A stretch of 64,000 bases of DNA from NCBI GenBank assembly GCA_934293575.1, contig CAKQYU010000003.1, forward strand, positions 203,407-267,406, read 5' to 3'. Under the pieces are notes generated by a model. That model searched no databases and had not been told where the DNA came from. It was given only the letters and a program-made list of their open reading frames with translations. The position numbers and the translations under genes are program-made. Positions 9,185-17,475 of this stretch are shown piece by piece; the stretch's first letter is position 1; every line of letters starts with the position of its first letter. Source of the stretch: an uncultured Lachnospiraceae bacterium (lineage in GTDB: Bacteria > Bacillota > Clostridia > Lachnospirales > Lachnospiraceae).

Positions 9185-10341
9185 TATTTGCAATCCTCTA
9201 ATGCATTTACCAAATAATCCATTGATTTCTGACGTTCCATCATAATTTTTTTATTAACTAAATTATAATCTATTAATGAAGTATCAAAATCATTAACTGA
9301 ATTTTCATTAAACACAAGCCTAGATTCTAATCCCCACATTTTTAAAATATTGTCTATTCGGCTATTCCTTGAATTTTTACTACCTGTCTTCGTTCTATAG
9401 AATACATAAAATTGTTTATTATTAATAACAGAAAATGCCAATCCATGAAATGAATCTGTCATAACGTACTCTGCATCTCTAATCAAATTAATAAAATCCT
9501 CTGGTCCTTTTCCTGTAATAACCTCATCAGCATAGCTTATATCTATCGAAGATACACTTTCTGTACTAAGAATAGACACTAATTTAATACCACATTTATC
9601 AGCAAAATCTCTGGCTAATTTTTTATGTTCCATCGTATTTCCAAGAAAATAGCATAAAATATACTTTTCTTTCATAATATGTTTAATCGGTACAAGTTCT
9701 TCCCATTTTTGCTTTGATAATAAATAGGTAGGGTCAACTACAACCTCTACCGGAACATCACATATAGTTTGAATTATTTTTTTCCCTTGTTCTTCCCTTA
9801 CACTAATATGATTCATCCTTTTCCAGAAATTTGCAGCACTACTCCAACAATAATATGGATACTTTGATACCCCTAAACTCGTTGCGTACGAAATTTTATT
9901 CATATTATCAGGTGCAAACCGAAGAGTTGTAAAATTTCCAAATGCTGCATCTGGCGGCCATATTTGATCACTTCCAACTAAAACACCATTATAATTTTCT
10001 ATCGTATGTTTTTTTAATTCAGCAATACCATTACATTTCACTCTATTTAAAAGACATCTTTCAATAAATTCATTTGAAACCTTTTTTCTTTCATCAATAT
10101 TAAGCTTATGTATTTCATCTAAGATGGGGTTATTTCTTTTACTTTTAATTTTTTTTATAATTTCCGATACAAAATATACAAAAAGCCAGGGTGTGAACCG
10201 AATATTTTTATAACCTATCCGCGTATAATCTATAATCTCAGTATCATAACCTAAATTTTCTATTACTCTTTGTGTTGCATATGCTTGCAAAAGCATTCCG
10301 TAATTTACTCCTTTATATGCAAGACATAATCCTATTTTCAT
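9184..10341 (-). CDS. Polysaccharide pyruvyl transferase family protein
   Basis: 385 residues. The N-terminal NYGMLLQAYAT and the later VGSDQIWPP and TDSFHGLAFSVI are characteristic of the pyruvyl transferase family (PF04230 type), which adds pyruvate ketals to sugars, or in some members acts as a glycosyltransferase-like enzyme. A ketal would add a negative charge to the repeat unit. The start ATG has AAAGGAAT upstream. The stop overlaps the start of the iron-sulfur protein gene downstream, so the two are probably made and used together. The exact acceptor cannot be told from sequence. Confidence 0.87.
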   Translation of the reverse strand: MKIGLCLAYKGVNYGMLLQAYATQRVIENLGYDTEIIDYTRIGYKNIRFTPWLFVYFVSEIIKKIKSKRNNPILDEIHKLNIDERKKVSNEFIERCLLNRVKCNGIAELKKHTIENYNGVLVGSDQIWPPDAAFGNFTTLRFAPDNMNKISYATSLGVSKYPYYCWSSAANFWKRMNHISVREEQGKKIIQTICDVPVEVVVDPTYLLSKQKWEELVPIKHIMKEKYILCYFLGNTMEHKKLARDFADKCGIKLVSILSTESVSSIDISYADEVITGKGPEDFINLIRDAEYVMTDSFHGLAFSVINNKQFYVFYRTKTGSKNSRNSRIDNILKMWGLESRLVFNENSVNDFDTSLIDYNLVNKKIMMERQKSMDYLVNALEDCK

Positions 10342-10372
10342 AAATCCACATTCCTTTCACTAAACACTATGT

Positions 10373-11590
10373 TTAATTCTTAATATATTGGGGTTTTCTT
10401 CTATTTTTACTTAATACTGCACATAAAAGTGATATGTATATATAAAAATAGAAATCATATATCATAACCACAGCAATTCCCGAAATTAGAATGCATCCCC
10501 AAAAAATAAAACTCAACCAACTTAAACTCCTATCTTCCTTTATTATTGTTTTATTCCTTGAAACCATCATAAGATCATATCCAATTCCTAAAAAACCAAA
10601 AAAGAATATTGTCGTTCCAAGTAATCCCGTACACGATATCAATTCATAATACATAGAATGAGAATATGCACCAACATTATATGCTATTCCACCTAAACCA
10701 ATTCCTAATATAGGATGATTCTTAAACTGCTCTAGTGCAAAAGCCTGATATCTGGCTCTTGCTAAATCTCCTGTGTTATTCGCACCTAATAATCTTGCAC
10801 CTAATACGGTTTTTTGTAACAAATAATCCTTCATTATAAGAAGCATTATAATCACTAGCACAGTCAATGTAATATACATTAAAAATCTCATTCTTGATCT
10901 ATATTGTGTACGAAGGGGAATAAAATAAACAGATATAGCTGCAAATAAAAACATTCCCAAAACAAGAAATCCACGTCTTGATGCCGCAGATATCTGTGCA
11001 ATAACCACAATTCCCATCATAATACATAACAACAGTTCAAATATTAAATTATGTTTATTCCTACAAAGAATAAAAACACAATATGCCATAAGTAAGAAAA
11101 ATGATGACATAACATTAGTATTTAAAGATTGTAACCCAATTGCTCCAGATGAAGAAACAACAACGCCCTTTATAAGAGAATTCACCGCTAACAAAGTTAC
11201 AGTAATACTAATATCAAATGTAATTATATTTAAATATTCCGGTTTTGATTTTAATAATAGATATATAGAATATGATGATAATAAATATTCTAACATCCTT
11301 ATTTCTAAATCTAAACCATATTTTGCATTAGCCATAAAAATTGTTATGATAAATCCCAACGCCAAAAAAATATAAAAATATAAATACCTGTCCTTTTTTA
11401 TTTTCCCATGTTGTACAAAAATAATTTGTATACATCCAAATAATATTAAAATTGTACACAAAATTATCATTACACCATTAATAGGTTTTATCCCATATTG
11501 AAAAAAAAACGAATAAAATAATAATGTACACGCAACCAACAACCACAATTGATAGAAATATCTATTATTTTTTCTTTTTCCTTCTATCAT
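10373..11590 (-). CDS. Wzy-type O-antigen polymerase/ligase family protein
   Basis: 405 residues with about ten predicted membrane helices. The larger extracytoplasmic segment toward the C-terminus contains HPILGIGLGGIAYN and YSHSMYYELISCTGLLG, the conserved part of the O-antigen ligase/polymerase domain, with the typical histidine-containing loop. Its expected role is to join repeat units on the outer face of the membrane after flipping. It is the only polymerase candidate in the operon. The start follows AGGGGATATAT. Strong A/T bias matches its neighbours. Confidence 0.85.
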   Translation of the reverse strand: MIEGKRKNNRYFYQLWLLVACTLLFYSFFFQYGIKPINGVMIILCTILILFGCIQIIFVQHGKIKKDRYLYFYIFLALGFIITIFMANAKYGLDLEIRMLEYLLSSYSIYLLLKSKPEYLNIITFDISITVTLLAVNSLIKGVVVSSSGAIGLQSLNTNVMSSFFLLMAYCVFILCRNKHNLIFELLLCIMMGIVVIAQISAASRRGFLVLGMFLFAAISVYFIPLRTQYRSRMRFLMYITLTVLVIIMLLIMKDYLLQKTVLGARLLGANNTGDLARARYQAFALEQFKNHPILGIGLGGIAYNVGAYSHSMYYELISCTGLLGTTIFFFGFLGIGYDLMMVSRNKTIIKEDRSLSWLSFIFWGCILISGIAVVMIYDFYFYIYISLLCAVLSKNRRKPQYIKN

Positions 11591-11599
11591 ATATATCCC

Positions 11600-12769
11600 C
11601 TATCCTTCAATATTTTTACCGATAAAGTCTAATATTTTTCTTGCTCTCATGTCAATACTTAATTCTTTTGCTGTTTCTAATGCATTTATAGCCAATTCAT
11701 CTCTTTTTTTCTCATCTTTAAGAATATTAATCGCCTGTCTTATTTCTTCGATTGACAATGGATTAATTCGAATTGAATTTTTCGAATTCAAAACATCATC
11801 ATTAAATGGTAAATCGGAAGATACAACCGGCAAGCCGCAAGCCATTGCCTCAACTATAGCATTACATGATCCCTCTGCCAGTGTAGGTAGCACAAACACA
11901 TCAACTGCATTTAATAACACAGGAATTTCATTATGTTCCATAGCTTTACAAAAAACAACCCTTTCACCAGAAGGTTTTACTTCTCCTCTTCCCGCATATG
12001 CTACATATATTCCTTCAGATTGATTTACTGCTTCTAATAAACGCTTATCTCCCTTTCTTTCAATAAATCCACCTACAAATCCAACTATATACTTATCTTC
12101 AGGCAAGCCAAGCTTTTTCCTACATTCCATCCTATCCCTTTTATAAAACAATGTTAAATCTGTTGAATTTGGAGCTGTTAAGACAGGCACATTATTAACA
12201 AAACCTAAATCATATAATTCATTTGTATTTTTTGTAGAAACAGATATAACACCTGCCAAACCTTCCACTTCTTTTGTTTTAGGAATTCCATAAGTATTGC
12301 CAACTTCTGTTTTAAAATCACACTCTCCATATGCAAAAAAAGATGGTAATTTCAAATATCTTCCAATTTTTATTGCCGCTAATCCTCCATATAAAACAAA
12401 ATGACCATATACAAAATCAAAAGAGGCGTTTAATTTTTTTGCAACCTTCATTGCTGCTTGTTCGAATAACCTTTCCGATATAATTTCTGTATTAAACGAA
12501 CCAATTTGTATTGATGAAGCTGATATATATCTTGGATAATATACTTTAACTTTACTTCCCCTTTCTGTTGTATGAATTTCACTTTTAGGTATTAATCGTA
12601 TTTTTTTGCGATATTTTGTTATAGAAACCGGTGAAATAACCACACACTCTATTCCGCAATCAGCTATCGCAAAAATTAAATTTTGAAAAAAAACATTTCT
12701 ATATTTATTTACTTCGTTTGGATACATTCCAACAAATAAAGCTTTTTTTATTTCTTTTTTTGCCATCAT
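11600..12769 (-). CDS. Glycosyltransferase family 4 protein
   Basis: 389 residues, GT-B fold. The C-terminal half has the GT4 signature EAMACGLPVVSSDLPFNDD, preceded by FVGGFIERKGDKRLLEA and LPTLAEGSCNAIVEA. The N-terminal half contains FDFVYGHFVLYGGLAA, where such enzymes bind the acceptor. It probably adds a hexose or N-acetylhexosamine to the lipid-linked repeat unit at the inner membrane face; the donor cannot be named. Of two adjacent ATGs, the first (12767-12769) follows GAGAGGTTGG. The stop of the upstream gene lies within that leader, so translation may be coupled. Confidence 0.87.
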   Translation of the reverse strand: MMAKKEIKKALFVGMYPNEVNKYRNVFFQNLIFAIADCGIECVVISPVSITKYRKKIRLIPKSEIHTTERGSKVKVYYPRYISASSIQIGSFNTEIISERLFEQAAMKVAKKLNASFDFVYGHFVLYGGLAAIKIGRYLKLPSFFAYGECDFKTEVGNTYGIPKTKEVEGLAGVISVSTKNTNELYDLGFVNNVPVLTAPNSTDLTLFYKRDRMECRKKLGLPEDKYIVGFVGGFIERKGDKRLLEAVNQSEGIYVAYAGRGEVKPSGERVVFCKAMEHNEIPVLLNAVDVFVLPTLAEGSCNAIVEAMACGLPVVSSDLPFNDDVLNSKNSIRINPLSIEEIRQAINILKDEKKRDELAINALETAKELSIDMRARKILDFIGKNIEG

Positions 12770-12777
12770 CCAACCTC

Positions 12778-13848
12778 TCAATCATCCTCATACTCTAAAA
12801 ACCGATCTATTTCCTTTATAAACCTGTCATCCTCATCTACCACATCTTTTATAGCTTGATTACACGCAAGATCAAATTGTTTTTCATTTATATTTATATA
12901 ATAATCATATAATTTGTCTGCAAAACAATCATCTGCATCTAATGAAATTCCAACACCCTGTTCCAAAGTAAGTCGTTCCTTATAACCATTTGTTTCTACC
13001 AATTGCGGAATATGATATATTAATCCATCATAATAGCGATTTGATACTGCATATTTTAATTCATCTCCATCTCTTCCACCATAACAATTATTCAATATTG
13101 CCGCATCTGAAATTAAATTATATTTATCTTTATTATTATATAATCCTGTGAAGACAACATTTTTAATTTGATTTTCTTCACAATACAATTTATATTTTTC
13201 TAAATCTGTTCCACCACCATGATAAACTAACAAAAAACGATTATCATTTTTTAACTGGTTAATATAATTTTTTTGAAAATCAAAAAAACGAACCGTACCA
13301 TTCCAAACAATTTTTAATGGCATTTCTTTTTTTATAAACCTTGGTTCTTCAATCATCTCTTCCCGATTAAAATTATGAGCAATAACATAATCATATTCCG
13401 GCAAAAACTTTTTAAAACCTTTTGATGAAATTGTAGTAAAAAAACTATTTGTTATAACTGTTCTTTCAATCAATCTAAAAATTTTATATTTTTCATAACT
13501 GTAATCCCGTATGTCAAAAATATAACTATTATTAAATTTTTTTAATTGATCAAACAACAATACCCCTGTTAATGTTGATAATAAAATTAATTTTTGAGGG
13601 TTATCCTGTTTTATTTGTTTTATAACCCATTTTCTAAATTTAATAAAATCAAATAATTTATCAAGTTTATTTTTACTTTCTGCTGATGATAATTTAAAAT
13701 ATGAATAATTTTCAGGCAAATCCAACGCAAAATTTCCTCTGTTCCAAAATAAAACTTTATAATCTATATTTTTTTTGTCTAATCGTTCCGTATATCTCGA
13801 TAAATATGGACAATATTTTAAATCACCACAAAATATAATCGTAAGCAT
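12778..13848 (-). CDS. Predicted glycosyltransferase (GT-B type, family uncertain)
   Basis: 356 residues. Not firmly assignable. The start (MLTIIFCGDLKYCPYLSRY), a Rossmann-like first half, and the later VWNGTVRFFDFQKN, LLVYHGGGTDLEKY and VVFTGLYNNKDKYNLI resemble the donor-binding half of GT4-like enzymes that compute a glycosyl-donor site, but the usual E-x7-E region is replaced by YAVSNRYYDGLIYHIP. Such divergent glycosyltransferases are common in the variable core of capsule loci. Very A/T-rich. Start ATG follows GAGAGGATAAAA. It probably acts on the lipid-linked repeat unit. Confidence 0.65.
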   Translation of the reverse strand: MLTIIFCGDLKYCPYLSRYTERLDKKNIDYKVLFWNRGNFALDLPENYSYFKLSSAESKNKLDKLFDFIKFRKWVIKQIKQDNPQKLILLSTLTGVLLFDQLKKFNNSYIFDIRDYSYEKYKIFRLIERTVITNSFFTTISSKGFKKFLPEYDYVIAHNFNREEMIEEPRFIKKEMPLKIVWNGTVRFFDFQKNYINQLKNDNRFLLVYHGGGTDLEKYKLYCEENQIKNVVFTGLYNNKDKYNLISDAAILNNCYGGRDGDELKYAVSNRYYDGLIYHIPQLVETNGYKERLTLEQGVGISLDADDCFADKLYDYYININEKQFDLACNQAIKDVVDEDDRFIKEIDRFLEYEDD

Positions 13849-13874
13849 TTTTATCCTCTCATATTAGAATGTCT

Positions 13875-14765
13875 TTATTTATTAGTTAAGTCTGATATAT
13901 CTAACATTTTTCCCCATTCCAAGTCATATTTATCCGGATGAAATGGCATCATACCCCCACTTGGTGTGAAAGTAAGTTCAGCAAAATAATATGTATTATC
14001 TGCCTCAAAAAAATCCACCCTAACAAATTCAAAATCCTGACATAAAACCTCTGCTGCATTTTTCATTTCATCAAAAAAAGATGGAAGTTCCTCAATATCC
14101 ATTGGGTCGTAATCATCTCTCGTCAATGGCATTTTTTTCCCATTTAAATAATAGAATCCTATTTTAGCCTGTCTATCATGAACCAAATCACTTGATATAT
14201 ATATATACTGTGGCTTTCCATTAAAGCAAAAAAACTTGTAATCTGTAATACATTCCCCTAAATATTTTTCACAAGTAATATGTGGTTTGATTTTTGAATA
14301 ATGAGTCTCAATGTTATAGCCACCAAAATCTTCTTTCATCCACTTTCTCATTTTTTTAATTGCTTCTTTTTTATTCAAGCTACTTTTATCTGAACATATT
14401 ATGTTATATGCACATCCATGGTTACATTTTAAAACAAACTTAGCAGGTAAAGAATCCCAATCAATTTCATCAACTGAGTCCCAATCTCCAATCATTGGAA
14501 CCAAAATTTTTTCTAATCCCTTATTTTTAACATATTCTCTTACTCTATATTTATCTGCACCTTGAATTACTAATTCATTTTGAGGGTAATTATACAGTTT
14601 AAGCCATTGAATTTTCTCATTGAATGTCTTTGGATTTTTTAAATCTACTCCTTTTTTCAGTATGATTCTAGAATAAATTTTACACAACCATTGATCTGGA
14701 AGAACCAAATGTGCAAAAATCTGTCCCTTTCTTCTAATCTTATATAATATTGAATTTCTTTCCAT
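13875..14765 (-). CDS. TupA-like ATP-grasp protein
   Basis: 296 residues. NPKTFNEKIQWLKLYN near residue 45, VLKCNHGCAYNI, and FVRVDFFEADNTYYFAELTF followed by TPSGGMMPFHPD match the TupA-like ATP-grasp family, a branch of the ATP-grasp ligases named after a teichuronopeptide biosynthesis protein. Related enzymes join a carboxyl group to an amino group with ATP. In this operon the obvious carboxyl donors are uronic acids from Ugd, so amidation of a uronic acid is possible but unproven. The start ATG (14763-14765) directly follows the stop of the upstream GT2 gene, with GGAG inside that gene as ribosome site. No membrane segment. Confidence 0.8.
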   Translation of the reverse strand: MERNSILYKIRRKGQIFAHLVLPDQWLCKIYSRIILKKGVDLKNPKTFNEKIQWLKLYNYPQNELVIQGADKYRVREYVKNKGLEKILVPMIGDWDSVDEIDWDSLPAKFVLKCNHGCAYNIICSDKSSLNKKEAIKKMRKWMKEDFGGYNIETHYSKIKPHITCEKYLGECITDYKFFCFNGKPQYIYISSDLVHDRQAKIGFYYLNGKKMPLTRDDYDPMDIEELPSFFDEMKNAAEVLCQDFEFVRVDFFEADNTYYFAELTFTPSGGMMPFHPDKYDLEWGKMLDISDLTNK

Positions 14766-15542
14766 TTATTTACTCCTATTTGTTTCATATTTTACTTTTT
14801 TTATGATTCCATAAAACATATTCCAACAAGTATACCACATAGAAACAATTGCTGGTTTTTCATCACATAAATGAAATAAATCATAATGACTTTTAAATTT
14901 TTTTTTAAATTTATCATGACTGATACTTACTTTTCTAACTCTATACTTAGCCAAATTTTCTTCAAGTAAATATGCACAAGTTTCTGGTTTTTTATAAAGC
15001 TGAAGTCGAATAGCATAATCATTATTCTTCCTGATATCTTTAATCTGAATTAATCCAAATTCTTTGGCACTATACATCATTGTAAGTTGTCCAATATAAT
15101 CGTAATTGTACATCTTATTCTTATTTACTTTCTTAGGACCAGATACATAAATATTTAATGGCTTAGAATCTTCATCTATTTTCTCATATTCTGTAAATGA
15201 AAGACTATAACCATTTTTCTTCATAAAATCAATCTGATGTTCAAGTTTCTCTGGCATCCAAAGATCATCTGAATCTAAAAAAGCTATCCATTCACCTCTG
15301 GCCTCTCTTAATCCTCTATTTCTGGTTAATGCAGCTCCACAATTTTTTTCATTTTTTAAATATTTTATCCGCTCATCATTAATTGATTCAACAATTTGAT
15401 CCGTATCATCTGATGAACAGTCATCTATGATAATCAATTCCCAATTTGTATATGTTTGATTTAAAACAGACTGAATGGACTCCGTTATAAATTCTCCCGT
15501 ATTCCATGATGGCATTATAATTGAAACTAAATTATCTATCAT
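14766..15542 (-). CDS. Glycosyltransferase family 2 protein
   Basis: 258 residues, GT-A fold. The N-terminus SIIMPSWNTGEFITESIQSV and LIIIDDCSSDDT are the nucleotide-binding part; AFLDSDDLWMPEKL carries the DXD metal site. The C-terminal third is short with no membrane helices, so it is a soluble or peripheral enzyme. Expected to add one sugar to the lipid-linked repeat unit; donor unknown. The start follows AAGGTGAAAAG and lies 4 bases after the stop of the initiating transferase gene, so the two are tightly coupled. Confidence 0.9.
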   Translation of the reverse strand: MIDNLVSIIMPSWNTGEFITESIQSVLNQTYTNWELIIIDDCSSDDTDQIVESINDERIKYLKNEKNCGAALTRNRGLREARGEWIAFLDSDDLWMPEKLEHQIDFMKKNGYSLSFTEYEKIDEDSKPLNIYVSGPKKVNKNKMYNYDYIGQLTMMYSAKEFGLIQIKDIRKNNDYAIRLQLYKKPETCAYLLEENLAKYRVRKVSISHDKFKKKFKSHYDLFHLCDEKPAIVSMWYTCWNMFYGIIKKVKYETNRSK

Positions 15543-15546
15543 CTTT

Positions 15547-16230
15547 TCACCTTACTACCGCAATAACGGTTCTAATCATTATCATTATTTCTCTAAAAAA
15601 ACCAAAATTACGCACACTTAATAAATTATATTTCATTTTTTCCGGCAGTACTTCTTCCATATATACCCTATCTACATCATCCGCCTTATCTAGCAACTCT
15701 GCCTCATCTTTATATTTTATACTTGCTTCAGATGTTACTCCTGCCGGTAATAACAAAGTTGCATACATTTCCGGCGTATATTGTTTTACATAATAAGTAC
15801 TTTCCGGTCTTGTTCCAACAAAAGTCATATCTCCTAAAATAATATTTATAAGCTGTGGTAATTCATCTAAACGATATTTACGAAGTTTCTCTCCCACCTT
15901 TGTAACGCGACTATCATTGGATACTGTAACTTGTGTTCCAATTTTATCTGCATTTGCTACCATTGTCCGAAACTTAAAAATCTTAAATTTTCTTCCGTAC
16001 TGTGTAACTCGTTCCTGACGATAAAATATGCCGCCTCTTGAATCAGTTACAATCAAAAAAGCAATTATAATCAAAACAGGCAGTAATACAAAAAACATAA
16101 CCGAAGCAACCAATACGTCGAACAACCTTTTACAAAACAAACCAGCTTTTTTCTTTTTTAAACTATCATAGTATGGACGAACTTCTTCCGTCCTCATATA
16201 GGGGGGTAATTTCTCCCATTCTCGTAACAT
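15547..16230 (-). CDS. Initiating phosphoglycosyltransferase (PglC/WcfS-like)
   Basis: 227 residues. One hydrophobic helix (about 38-60) followed by the bacterial sugar transferase domain: FYRQERVTQYGRKFKIFKFR, RKYRLDELPQLINIILGDMT and FVGTRPESTYYVKQY. This is the small, monotopic PglC-type class that transfers a sugar-phosphate from a UDP-sugar to undecaprenyl phosphate, the first membrane step of repeat-unit assembly. The catalytic Asp-Glu pair is the DE in RLDELPQ. The gene follows an aminotransferase and a 4,6-dehydratase, so a UDP-4-amino-6-deoxy sugar is the likely substrate. ATG follows GGAGAATTAA. Confidence 0.9.
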   Translation of the reverse strand: MLREWEKLPPYMRTEEVRPYYDSLKKKKAGLFCKRLFDVLVASVMFFVLLPVLIIIAFLIVTDSRGGIFYRQERVTQYGRKFKIFKFRTMVANADKIGTQVTVSNDSRVTKVGEKLRKYRLDELPQLINIILGDMTFVGTRPESTYYVKQYTPEMYATLLLPAGVTSEASIKYKDEAELLDKADDVDRVYMEEVLPEKMKYNLLSVRNFGFFREIMIMIRTVIAVVR

Positions 16231-16257
16231 TTAATTCTCCTATTTCCACTGTAACAT

Positions 16258-17460
16258 TTAAATATATTCTTTTATAATTCCACTAAATTGTTCAACCACA
16301 TAATCCACTTCTTCATTTGTTAGCTTTGTATGAAGCGGAAGTGTGATTTCATTCTTAAATCTGTCATATGCATTTGGATAATCTTTAATATCAAATCCTA
16401 AATTCTTATATGCTGTCATCATCGGCAATGGTTTATAATGAACATTACAAGCAACACCGGCTTCCGCCATTTTCACAATAATTTCATTTCTTTGCTCTAA
16501 TGTTATCTTTGGAATCCTTGTTATATACAAATGTCCCGATGATTGATGATTTTCTGTATAGTGTTCTAACACCTCTACTCCCAACGGTTTTAATGCTTCA
16601 TCATATATTTCTATGATTTCTCTTCGCCTTTCGAGTAACTTTTTATATCGCTTCATCTGTGCCAATCCAATTCCAGCTACAACATCTGTCATATTGCATT
16701 TAAACCACGGTCCGATAATGTCATATTCCCATGCTCCAAGCTTTGTTTTTGCGAGCGCATCCTTTGACTGTCCATGTAAGGATAATAATTGATATTGATG
16801 ATAAATCTCCTCATCATCCACTCCATCAATATTTTTCCATGTTGCTGCTCCGCCTTCGGCAGTCGTAAGATTCTTCACTGCATGAAAACTAAAGTTTGTA
16901 AAATCCGCAATACTTCCTACTTTTTGCTTCTTTGATACAGCCCCAAGGGCATGAGCCGCATCTGCCATAACAATCACTCGTCCAATTGCTTCCTGTACCT
17001 TGTTTGTTGGATGAAATAAATGTCTTTTCCTTTCTACAATGGAATATATCTTTTCATAATCACATGGAACACCACCTAAATCAATTGGAATAATAACTTT
17101 TGTTTGTTCCGTAATTAAATTTTCCAATTGATTATAATCCATTTCCAGCGAACTTTCTTGCGTATCTACTAGTACTAATTTTGCTCCTACATGACATACT
17201 ACCGATGCCGTAGCTGTATAAGTATACGCACAGGTTATAACCTCGTCACCTGCTGTTATCCCTAACAAACGCAAAGTCATTTCAGCACATGCTGTTTGTG
17301 AACCAAGGCACACAGCACGACTAACTCCACAAAAATCAGCAATTTCACGTTCTAATTCCTTGGTCTTAGGACCTGTTGTAATCCATCCGGATTTTAAAGC
17401 ATCCGCTACCTCTTCAATTTCTAAATCAGTTATATCTGGTGGTGAAAATGGTATTTTCAT
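16258..17460 (-). CDS. DegT/DnrJ/EryC1-type sugar aminotransferase
   Basis: 400 residues, PLP-dependent. Starts MKIPFSPPDITDLEIEEV with the usual SGWITTGP. The PLP lysine is in FSFHAVKNLTTAEGG; other family elements are VMADAAHALGA and GPWFKCNMTDVVAGIGLAQM. Enzymes of this group aminate the 4-keto group of UDP-4-keto-6-deoxy-GlcNAc (PglE type) or similar 4-keto sugars, using glutamate. The gene follows the membrane 4,6-dehydratase gene and precedes a small initiating transferase, the order seen in bacillosamine-type and AATGal-type pathways. No PglD-like acetyltransferase is found in the operon. The ATG follows a GGGGG run. Confidence 0.9.
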   Translation of the reverse strand: MKIPFSPPDITDLEIEEVADALKSGWITTGPKTKELEREIADFCGVSRAVCLGSQTACAEMTLRLLGITAGDEVITCAYTYTATASVVCHVGAKLVLVDTQESSLEMDYNQLENLITEQTKVIIPIDLGGVPCDYEKIYSIVERKRHLFHPTNKVQEAIGRVIVMADAAHALGAVSKKQKVGSIADFTNFSFHAVKNLTTAEGGAATWKNIDGVDDEEIYHQYQLLSLHGQSKDALAKTKLGAWEYDIIGPWFKCNMTDVVAGIGLAQMKRYKKLLERRREIIEIYDEALKPLGVEVLEHYTENHQSSGHLYITRIPKITLEQRNEIIVKMAEAGVACNVHYKPLPMMTAYKNLGFDIKDYPNAYDRFKNEITLPLHTKLTNEEVDYVVEQFSGIIKEYI

Positions 17461-17475
17461 AATTGTTTCCCCCTA

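Noticed and set aside
15547..16230. Full PglC-PglD-PglE bacillosamine pathway
   Set aside because: The acetyltransferase PglD is not present in the window, so di-N-acetylbacillosamine cannot be claimed.
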